From Blepharisma stoltei (taxonomy: Eukaryota; Ciliophora; Heterotrichea; Heterotrichida; Blepharismidae), in NCBI GenBank assembly GCA_914767885.1, contig CAJZBQ010000028.1, forward strand, positions 1-64,000: a stretch of DNA of 64,000 nt, in the 5' to 3' direction. Below, in pieces: positions 53,169 through 61,699 of the stretch. The translations under genes were made by a program, and so were the position numbers. Position 1 is the first letter of the stretch. Every line of letters begins with the position of its first letter. Below the pieces are notes generated by a model that did not search any database, was not told the DNA's origin, and saw only the letters and a list, made by a program, of their open reading frames with translations.

Positions 53169-53532
53169 AACTATTTAAACTGAATAGAATTAATTAGAGA
53201 TTTAATTAAATAATTATTGTTTCTTAGATTATAAATATTTTTATAAAAATTTTTTGCTCGCCTACTGGATGTATTTTTCAATTTTTTGTTCGCTTATAAA
53301 AGAAGGAGTTAAATTTTTTAATATAATTAATAAGTATAAAAAAGGATTTTGGCTATTTATTCTTAATTTCTAAAGATATTTTTTGTAGATAAAGGAAAAA
53401 ATACCTATTTGCAGATATTTGTAATATTGAATTTTTACAATAATTTCAACGATTTTTTCTTTTCTATAAATTATATAAATGCAGAGAAACAAGGAATGAT
53501 ATATAACAAATATATTGACTTACATTTATGGA
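53169..53532. other. AT-rich spacer downstream of the retroposon
   Basis: Very AT-rich with TTTTTTGCTCGCC and TTTTTTGTTCGCTTATAAAAG near 53245-53300, which loosely recall the ends of the TNA elements; possibly a decayed relative. Confidence 0.35.
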
Positions 53533-53793
53533 CTATCTTTTGAACTTGAACGTTAATTCTTTCATATCTCTCCTACCTGTTTCTTTGCAGGTAAAATTAC
53601 TAAATTTTGAATCTGTTTCGATTAAATTGTGCTCTCTGCTAGCTTTTCTAGCATGAATTTGTTTAACTTCCTCTTCTTCGCTTTCTGGGATATTAGTGCT
53701 TTCACTCTCATAATTTATTTCCACATGCTTCTGAAACGAAGCTTGTGAATTCCCATTGAAATAGGGTGTCGTTGGCTCATCTTTCTTGCTCAT
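53533..53793 (-). CDS. Small hypothetical protein, 86 aa
   Basis: Polar, with an acidic patch (ESESTNIPESEEEEVKQ) followed by a basic end (CKETGRRDMKELTFKFKR). Complete from Met to TAG. No domain or TGA. A short real gene is plausible because composition matches the other small proteins, but support is limited. Confidence 0.45.
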   Translation of the reverse strand: MSKKDEPTTPYFNGNSQASFQKHVEINYESESTNIPESEEEEVKQIHARKASREHNLIETDSKFSNFTCKETGRRDMKELTFKFKR

Positions 53794-53878
53794 TTTAAAA
53801 TCGATTTTTTCTTTCCCATGCTTTTTCTCTTTCTTTGTGAAAAAATCATCCCTAACCTATAAAGACTTAAAATTAATT

Positions 53879-54403
53879 TTATTTAAGAATAAATACTAAA
53901 TCACAATTATTAAAATAATCGTCATTTTGATATAAAATTGTAATCGATAGGATAAGCACTGACATTTTTAATTGAATTTCTTTCAGCTCCTTAAAAAAGT
54001 GTTTGCTTTCTTTAATTGGCAGAATATTCCTTGTCGATATGGGTGGGAAAATGCACGCTGAATTGTTCCTAGCTAGAAGTTTTGGCTTATTTGAAATATC
54101 AGAAACTGAGAGGGGTTTTTGATGTTTGTCGATTCCTAGTGATCTTTGAGAATTCGAAGAATTAAGACTAGGCGGTCCAGAACTAGGATGTTTTAATGGG
54201 CATATAGGCCTGAGCTTGGGGGAGTTTGTTCCAAGCTGTCTCATATTGAGAAATGGATCCTGAATTGGCACTTGCCGAGTTGTTGCAAGAGCGTTTCGGG
54301 GAGATGACAGCTGCAATATAGAAGGCTTTCGAGAAAGACTAAAAACTTGATCTTTGTCGCTTATATTTGGTTTCACTCTTGGGACATGTATGACCGGCTT
54401 CAT
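53879..54403 (-). CDS. Ser/Pro/Arg-rich hypothetical protein, 174 aa
   Basis: Low-complexity, likely disordered: SLSRKPSILQLSSPRNALATTRQ and CPLKHPSSGPPSLNSSNSQRSLG. A helical, partly hydrophobic C-terminus follows (HFFKELKEIQLKMSVLILSITILY). No TGA or intron. Family unknown. Confidence 0.5.
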   Translation of the reverse strand: MKPVIHVPRVKPNISDKDQVFSLSRKPSILQLSSPRNALATTRQVPIQDPFLNMRQLGTNSPKLRPICPLKHPSSGPPSLNSSNSQRSLGIDKHQKPLSVSDISNKPKLLARNNSACIFPPISTRNILPIKESKHFFKELKEIQLKMSVLILSITILYQNDDYFNNCDLVFILK

Positions 54404-54738
54404 ATATATTAATGCAAAATTAATAAAATTTTGAATATAAAGCTATTTTCGAAAAGGATTAAAAATATTTGAAAATTTATGATGATAGCCAGCTGCGAGA
54501 AAATTAAATTTTTTATTTGGAATTATTTATATCAATTTTGTAATGATAAGCTAAAAATAATCTTTTGCTTTCATGCATGATTTATATCAAAAATATTTTC
54601 TATTTTCAGATCTTCTATTAAATAATTTTAAGCCCATAAGATTTTTATAATTTATATCGTAAATTCTTATAAAAAACTTCCACGAATGATTATTTCTGTT
54701 TTATTTCTCACAAAAAATGACCATATAATTATTAACTA
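54404..54738. other. AT-rich divergent spacer
   Basis: Shared upstream region of the disordered protein and UBE2V genes; presumed promoters, no motif recognised. Confidence 0.45.
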
Positions 54739-55170
54739 ATGCAATCTGAAGGTAAGATTTATTTAGTTCCTCGAAATTTCAGGCTTCTTGGAGAGCTCGA
54801 AAAAGGAGAGAAAGGGGTTGGAGATGGGAATGTGAGCTATGGCTTAGAAGTGGCCGATGACATCACCTTGTCTTCTTGGATCGGAATGATCCAAGGTCCT
54901 CCTGGAACAGTTCATGAAAACAGGCTATATAATATTAGAATATTCTGTGGGCCTAGATATCCTCAAGAAGCTCCTCAAGTGACTTTTATCACCAAAATTA
55001 ATATGAATGGAGTCAATGCACGTGGTGCAGTTGACAGAAATGTTTTTAGAGTGCTTGGAGCATGAAATTCAAGCTTCACAATAGAATCCATACTTGTTGA
55101 AATTCGTAATGAAATGGCAGCTGACAGAAATAAACGCCTTGCACAGCCAAATGAATTCGAAAACTACTAA
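54739..55170 (+). CDS. UBE2V: Ubiquitin E2 variant, Mms2/UEV1-like
   Basis: 143 residues. [70 protein letters not shown] and [30 protein letters not shown] follow UBE2V closely; the Trp after LGA is a TGA codon. The active-site Cys of E2s is absent, as expected of UEVs, which pair with Ubc13 to build Lys63 chains. The TAA stop (55168-55170) is also the left duplication of element E4. Confidence 0.95.
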
Positions 55171-55499
55171 CTACCCCTCCATGAGGGAACAAAAACCATT
55201 GAACAAATCTTATTTTTTGGGTAAAAAAACCAGCGAACAAAAAATCACAATTTTTTATGAAAAATTATTTTGATTTATAATTAATGATTATAATAATAAT
55301 GAAATCTAAAGCCAATTTTATTTATTACAAAGCAATTTGCATTATAAAAACATAGATTTTACATGCTAATTTAATGTTTACTTTATTATATTTTTTTAAG
55401 TTGGGATTTTTCGAAAAAAATAAAACTTTTTATTAAAAAATTAACCCCTTCGTTAACGAACAAAATTTTTTGTTCACAGACGGAGAAGGTGCGAAGTAA
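55171..55499. mobile_element. Decayed TNA-flanked element E4, 329 bp
   Basis: Begins CTACCCCTCCATGAGGGAAC and ends GTTCACAGACGGAGAAGG...CGAAG, flanked by TAA at 55168-55170 and 55497-55499. The layout matches E1: a second half-repeat near 55225 (ACCAGCGAACAAAAA), an AT-rich middle with TGAAATCTAAAGCC, and a right hairpin (TTCGTTAACGAACAAAA...). Sequence is more diverged than E1-E3. Its insertion kept the UBE2V stop codon intact. Confidence 0.78.
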
Positions 55500-56101
55500 G
55501 AGATGATTTAATTTATTAGAAGTTAAATGAGATGCTTTATTTTAAGTGTATCTTAGTTTGGTGATTAAATTAAAGAATTAGTCTGCCTAAATCTCTTATT
55601 TAATTGCTAAATTTCTTTTTGGTTTGGCAGCGTCAATACTTTAAATTAAGATTATTTTATAACACTTATTATAATGCATATCTTACTCCATCTTTAAACT
55701 GAGACAAAAAGCTGCTCCAATATAGATAACTTTTCATGATAATGAATGATTAATTTATAAAATTATGATTCAAAGTGTTTAAAATAGTGTTCTTCTTACA
55801 CTTGGCACCTTAATAAAGCAAATGAATAAATTTTCAAACTTCTTATTAAATTGGATATAAAAGCTATTTTCATATTAATTATTATCTTCATAATTCACAA
55901 TTTTCCATTGAAATTAAATTTGCTCCAAATAAAAGGGTTTATTTTCAAAAATATTAGCATTTATTGATATTTTGTTATAATCTAAGAGGAAGTTAATAAA
56001 AATATATAAACAGTGAGAAAATAAATTGATCTAAATATAAATCAACGTATTTTGTTTTAATTAATATTGGGCCTATTAATTGTTTGCCATATTATATAAA
56101 A
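55500..56101. other. AT-rich intergenic region, 0.6 kb
   Basis: Upstream of the splicing factor gene. No ORF or repeat of note. Confidence 0.45.
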
Positions 56102-56739
56102 ATGCCAAAGGGCAGCCGCAGAAGAATTTACATTGGCCGTCTCGACAAGAGAACCCGTGCTAGGGACCTGGAGGATGTGTTTAACCGCTATGGTCGCATT
56201 CGAGACGTAGAGTTAAAGAGAGACTACGCTTTCATTGTATGTCCCGACGTTAGGAGTATTACGAGCCCCGAGACGCTGAAGACGCAATCCGTGACATGGA
56301 CGGCAGGAAGCTGGACGGATCTCGCGTTATCGTAGAATGGGCAGGGTCAAACCGCAGTGGCCACGGATCCGCAAACGAAGACACTTGTTTCAATTGTGGA
56401 CAAACTGGACATTGGTAATTATCACATAGGGCGAATAACTGCAAAGAAGGTGACTGAAAAGATAAATGCTATAGGTGTGGCAAAAAAGGCCATATGAAAA
56501 GAGACTGTCAAAGCTCCAGGTCTAGATCAAGATCTAGAGAAAGAAATAGAGGAAGAAATTCCTCAAGAGACAGAGATGCCAATAGAACACGAAATGGGTC
56601 AAGGGACAGGAAAAGAGATAGGGACGACTCAGCTGATAGAAATAGAGAAGAGGCAAGAGAAAGATCGAGAGAAAACTCAGAATCTGCAGAAAAAAATAGC
56701 AAAATTGAGTCACCTGTCAGAGAGGAATATGAATCTTAG
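56102..56739 (+). CDS. SR-type splicing factor: RRM, two CCHC zinc knuckles, RS domain
   Basis: Starts [25 protein letters not shown] 17-nt intron (56237-56253, GTATGTCCCGACGTTAG) joins RDYAFI to [29 protein letters not shown], completing the RRM. A 15-nt intron (56415-56429) joins [10 protein letters not shown] to ANNCKEGDW, completing the first zinc knuckle; [14 protein letters not shown] is the second. The rest is an RS/RD/RE domain. The total is 201 residues. The plan matches RSZ/RS2Z proteins, which select splice sites. Its first exons are GC-rich, suggesting strong expression. It depends on the minute introns it may help to remove. Confidence 0.9.
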
Positions 56740-56820
56740 TTAAGTATTTAGTTAGATTAGCTTATTTTTAAGAGTATTATTGAAAAAACCAATAATAGAA
56801 TTATATCAGAAAATGCTAGT

Positions 56821-58665
56821 TTAAAGATCTTCATTACTTTGAATTAAAAAGGTTAAGGTCTCTACAAGTACCTCTTTATCGCTTGCAAAATCATGCAGCC
56901 CAATTGCTGATTTTAATCTGGAATCCTGGTTTTGGAACATTTTTAATAATTTTTCTTGCTGAGGCTCGTCGAAATTTTCTTGGATAAATTTCCTGAATTC
57001 TTCTTCTTCGCTTTGAAGGACACTGGGCATTCTCTGAATAAAAACTTCTAAAGAGCTAATAAGTTCTTCATCATTTTTTGTGATTTGGTACTGTTCAAAA
57101 ACGTTAAGCAAAGTGGTGTCTTTTTCGTCAGCTAAATTTTGAAGATGGGCGACCTGCTCTTCAGTGAATCTTGAACTCCCTATTTCTTGGATTTTTGAGT
57201 CAATATCAAGAAGCATGCTGTTTTCTTGGACAATTTTTAATAGAATTTCTTCTATTGAGCCGGTGTCGGTTTGATGGGTTTGGATTGCTTCTAAAAGCTC
57301 AGAGTCCTGATTATCGTAAAGCTGAGTTAAGGCTTGCCGATAAGGAGCTAAAACAGAGGATTGGGATAAAATGTTGGCAAATGAGGAATAAGCTTCAATT
57401 TCTCCTTCATTTTCATCTTCTTCAATCATTTGGACGACTTGGTTCATTATTTCTACTTTTGGTATTTCGCTATTATTTAAGACCGTATTCAGAGAATTTA
57501 TGAATTTATTTGTATTTCCATCATTTTCATAAGTTTCAAAAATAGATAAAATTTCTACCTTATTTGCCTTTTTATCAAGCTTTATTGTTTTTATTTCGTC
57601 ATGGCTGAAAAATTGTGATACAAGAATTTGATAATAAGAGTTACACAAAAATTTTACATAAGATTCTAAAGCTTCTTTATCTTCATTTTTAAGGAAATTT
57701 TCGAAGTATTTGTATAATATTCTGCTTTCTTCTTGAATCAAGCTTTTTAATACCCCTTTCAGCTCAGGCGCCCAATTTTTCCCAATCCCTGTCTTTTGGA
57801 TTATTTTTAAAACAAATTCAGGGTTAATGTCTTCTTTGCAAGGAGCTGATTCTATTGGAGGCGGATTTGGATAAAAAGATGTAGAAGGCAGCGTTTCTAA
57901 TGCATCCTGTTTTTTAAACTTCTGTATAGCTCTCATTAACGAATCTACTAGCTCTTCTTGGTCTCTATCACTTTCAAATACGTCAAAAGCTGAGAACACA
58001 AACTCATTTTCACTTGTAATCAATTTATTAAGGATTTCTATGTCCTCTTCACAAGGCAAATTTGCTTTAACCAAAGAGTCCACAAGGATCTGCAGTTCAT
58101 TTTTTCTTGGCATAGGCGACGCTGGCCTCTCCATATACAAGCTTAGCCTGTCAGCTAATTTTTGTAGCCTGACCCCTAGATCGTTTAATGAGATGCTGTG
58201 CAGAAAATAGTTATCAAATTCTTTCATAACATCAAGGTTTTCTTTTAAAATCAAGGCTTTTATGATTCCTAGGTCTCTTTGGTCTAAGAGTCCTTGACTT
58301 TCCATTTCAACCACAACCTGAATAAATCTATGATAGCCTCTTCTCTCAGCTCTTGTGGTGGAAGGCCTTACTTGGCTGGCTGCGTTGTATTCTCTAGGTC
58401 CCATTTGGCTTTGAGTCATCCTGAACCTTTCTTCTCGAGTTTTAGGTCTTTCTTGGAACTCATTTCTATTGTTCCCTTTTTGCAGAGTGGAGTTTTTATA
58501 TAGTCAGTCTTTGAAGCCTTCAATATCGTTATTGTCAATAAATTCGTGGAAGTAGTGCATCACAATGTGGTTGTTCTCTCTGATTCAAGTTCTCAATGCA
58601 AAATATTTATCTTCATTAAGCCTGTATTTTACACGAAAATCTGAAAGTATGATATCTAATTCCAT
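56821..58665 (-). CDS. Large alpha-helical hypothetical protein, 614 aa
   Basis: Start MELDIILSDFRVKYRLNEDKYFALRTW; two TGA-Trp codons (RTWIREN, KDWLYKN) link the upstream part to the long ORF. Much of it repeats a helix pair of about 60-70 residues with a D/E-rich turn and a Phe or Leu-rich second helix: DLGIIKALILKENLDVMKEFDNYF, IEILNKLITSENEFVFSAFDVFE, ELKGVLKSLIQEESRILYKYFENFL, VAHLQNLADEKDTTLLNVFEQY. At least six such units are visible. No family recognised; a helical scaffold is likely. Confidence 0.75.
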
Positions 58666-58943
58666 CTTATAAATGTTAATAAAATTCTTGATTATGAAGA
58701 AATGTTTTAGAATTTCTCAAACCTAAACTTATTTAATGCCAAACAAAAATTATTCAAGTAGAATAAATCTCTATGGTCAGGTTTATTTAAAGGAAAGTTT
58801 TCAACTGTCAAAGTAAAGCACAGCTCTATAATTGAGCAACCTCTTCATCAATCACAATTTATGAATGATTAAATATACATTAGAAATAAAAGCAAAATCA
58901 TTCTATTTGATTATCTTTATTTATAGCAGCACGGTTATAGATA

Positions 58944-59882
58944 TTACGCAAGATGAGCTAGGGATGTATTCCTTGAATATCTTAGTTCTGTTTCGTCAAA
59001 ATGTAAGTCAAGTACTCCTGGAGTGTTTACCCCTCCAGTATCAGGATAAGGAGTACTCAATTTGCCAATATTTCTAGGCTTTGCTGCAGGAACTTCTAGA
59101 TTTTCATCAGGTGTTACAACACCTCTTTCTCTAAACGCATTTCTTTTATTCTTATTTTCAGCTTGACTTTGCTTGTGTAAGATATAATCAAAAGTGGTCA
59201 TACCAAGCTTTTTCAAATAAATATGCAGGCATATTAAATAAGTATCAGCAATAAAAGAGATCCCAGAAGTGATTGCAATAATCCATATCAAAACGATTAT
59301 TGGGTCACAAAAATCGAATTTTTCTGTGGCTCTTTTATGAAATTCATCATAATTATTATAGTATTCATCAATCAGAAAGATGCTGAAAGCTAATAAAATT
59401 GATAAATTGATTTCTAAGGAAATAATAAGGGATATAAACAGTTTATAATTTCTTTTTCCAATACAGTTATTAAGTCATTTGCAGTGGTGGTCAAAATTAT
59501 CAACGCATCGATTGCATCTACTGCAATGCTTGCTTTTCGGGTTTACATAGCAATTGCATATAGTACAAAACGCTTCACAGTTTTGAGTAATTTGTGTTCC
59601 ACTAGACACAATCTCTTTGTGTTGATTTGGCCACAGATCTGTAGGATCACTTTTCGTAGCTTTATAAGCTAAAATAATAAGGAAAGCTTTTGAGGTGAAA
59701 AAACCTACCCCAAAAATAATCTGAATGTTTTATACCCTGGGTGTTATATCAAGCATGGTAACTATCACAATAGAGGACAAAAACAAATGAAATGTCGCCA
59801 CCACCCAGCTTATTATTTGAAAAGGATGCAGCGGAGTGCCAAACCCATTTCGTTTGACTTTTATCCCATTTGTCATTATCAT
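58944..59882 (-). CDS. DHHC-type protein S-acyltransferase, 307 aa
   Basis: Two N-terminal membrane helices (ISWVVATFHLFLSSIVIVTML and, after a 15-nt intron at 59721-59735, IIFGVGFFTSKAFLIILAY). The Cys-rich DHHC domain follows: [44 protein letters not shown], with Trp encoded by TGA. Two more helices (SLEINLSILLAFSIFLI and IWIIAITSGISFIADTYLI) and a polar tail complete it. The catalytic Cys is that of DHHC. Such enzymes palmitoylate membrane-associated proteins; the MGCFKC protein in this window is a plausible type of substrate. Confidence 0.93.
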
Positions 59883-59966
59883 TTTATTTCAATTTTTTCT
59901 AGACAATTGCAGTGTTGGGTTTATTTAATGCCGAATTTACTTGGTTGCAATTTTATAAAACCATAA

Positions 59967-60443
59967 ATGGCACAAGTCTTTAGGCCAAATCCCAAAAGAC
60001 GTCCGAGGCATTTTCCAACAACTCGAGATGTGGGTTTGCAGATAAGCGAAAATGCTTTAGAAAATAATGTTATTACGGTAAGGGTATCAGACAAAAGTAA
60101 TAGAAAATCTGAAAAATTACTGAAATATAATGAAACAATTAAAAAGGACTTAAAAGTAAAAAATTTTGATTTTGATTTAAAGGACAGCCAAATGCATTTA
60201 CGGAATTTTTCGAAAATAATTTTGTCACCTCCACATATTTTATCACCAATAATTAAAAGGCAAAACAGCATTTTATTGCATCGATCTATGAGTATTGCAG
60301 ATGTGAACCGTCAAGCTCCAAGTCAACAGCCCGAAATAATTCTTTCAAAAAAAAGGAAAAATTATAGTAATTTTAAAAGAAAAGTCCTTAAATTGATTTT
60401 CCAAGAAGACTTGGGGCCAAAAATAAGAAAGTTCAAGTTTTAA
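59967..60443 (+). CDS. Basic hypothetical protein, 158 aa
   Basis: Very basic: RPNPKRRPRHFP, then KSNRKSEKLLKYNETIKKDLKVKNFDFD and, at the end, KKRKNYSNFKRKVLKLIFQ. No TGA, Trp, intron or known domain. Divergent from the acyltransferase gene, about 85 bp away. Confidence 0.55.
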   Translation: MAQVFRPNPKRRPRHFPTTRDVGLQISENALENNVITVRVSDKSNRKSEKLLKYNETIKKDLKVKNFDFDLKDSQMHLRNFSKIILSPPHILSPIIKRQNSILLHRSMSIADVNRQAPSQQPEIILSKKRKNYSNFKRKVLKLIFQEDLGPKIRKFKF

Positions 60444-61430
60444 TAAAAAGGTGCCAAGCTTATTTTTATCAGAATATTCCCAATTTTAGAGACATTTCCT
60501 TAATTAAATTGCTAATTTATTTTGATAATTTTTGTATCTAATTGGTTTAAAATAAAGACCTAGGCTGCAGAAAGTTTGGCTTAAAGACACTGCAAATATT
60601 TCTCAGCTAGAGCCAAATAAATCGAAATATTTGTGCTGTAGGAATACTAATCTAAAGAGATAGTGTATGCAAATAAGCTTGCAACCATTTAATAATTATT
60701 TAAGGGAATTTTCACTTTGAAAAAAATATATATTACTCAATTTTAGACTATGCTAATAAGTTTTATATAAATTAATTAAAAAGAAATTATTCCCCTATTA
60801 AATATACAATTATTGCCTTATAATTTTTTCTAATATTTGATTATTAGAAATTTCAATCACAATTTCAATCTTTTAGAGCTTCTCTTATAATTCTGCTTTG
60901 TTGTTCTTGCCAAAAATAGCAAATTATTTAATAATATTTCATCTTCACTGAAATCAAAAATTATATTGCGTTGATTGAAATTAATTTTGTGTTAATTAGA
61001 ATATTTTAACTTAACAGAATAATATATTAATATAATCTTGATTAGTATGAGTTAAATCTAAACACATTACAAGTTTGATTTAAATATGTCTAAATTATTT
61101 GGAGAAGATAATTTTCAAAAAAATCCGTTTAGAAATTAAACAGAAATAATTTATTGAATATTTATTGTAATTTTTTTATTATAGATGAATACCAGATCTT
61201 TTAGTCATATTGCTGCATGCAAGTTCTTTTTATGCGTAAGATAAAAAATTGCTTTGGGAAATTATTTTGAAAAGCTCAAAAATTGTGTACGCTTAGCAAA
61301 ACGCCAGGAAAATGGCCCAAGAGAGCTTAAAATAGTTTGCACAAAAGATTACTTGCTCAAATAATTTTAGTTTTTGCATTAGAATCATTTTTTATAGCTG
61401 ATTAATTAATAAGGTTTTTTCAATATAATA
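60444..61430. other. Intergenic region, about 1 kb
   Basis: AT-rich; GC-richer patches near 60560-60620 and 61290-61330 hold no convincing ORF or structure. The longest gene-free stretch apart from the telomere. Confidence 0.4.
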
Positions 61431-61625
61431 ATGTTTGGTGAGAGATCTTTTCTTCAAGATTCAGATAGTTCGTTTGAAATTGAGCCTGACAATGCATATT
61501 TTGCAATAGTTGGGAATAAGCAAGAAGAAGAAAATTCGTCAAGGTTTGCCCATAAATTCACCCATCATAGCTCTGTAGAACTCAACGAAACACCTATCAA
61601 AACTATACCTCTTGCAATGAATTAA
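61431..61625 (+). CDS. Probable 5' part of the Tubby gene
   Basis: 64 codons: MFGERSFLQDSDSSFEIEPDNAYFAIVG, ending TIPLAMN with TAA. The next open frame (frame +2) begins about 40 bp later with HKTASQEISEDFNFKRSIRVSKSL but has no early Met. Linking them would need a deletion of length 2 mod 3; I see no 15-nt GT-AG intron, so a small IES-like insertion or indel between about 61600 and 61690 is possible. Alternatively it is a separate small gene. Confidence 0.45.
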   Translation: MFGERSFLQDSDSSFEIEPDNAYFAIVGNKQEEENSSRFAHKFTHHSSVELNETPIKTIPLAMN

Positions 61626-61699
61626 GCTTTCCTATCTATTAATGCTATATGAAATAGAGAAAAGGCAACTCAAGGAATTTTTATATTTATTATAATAAG

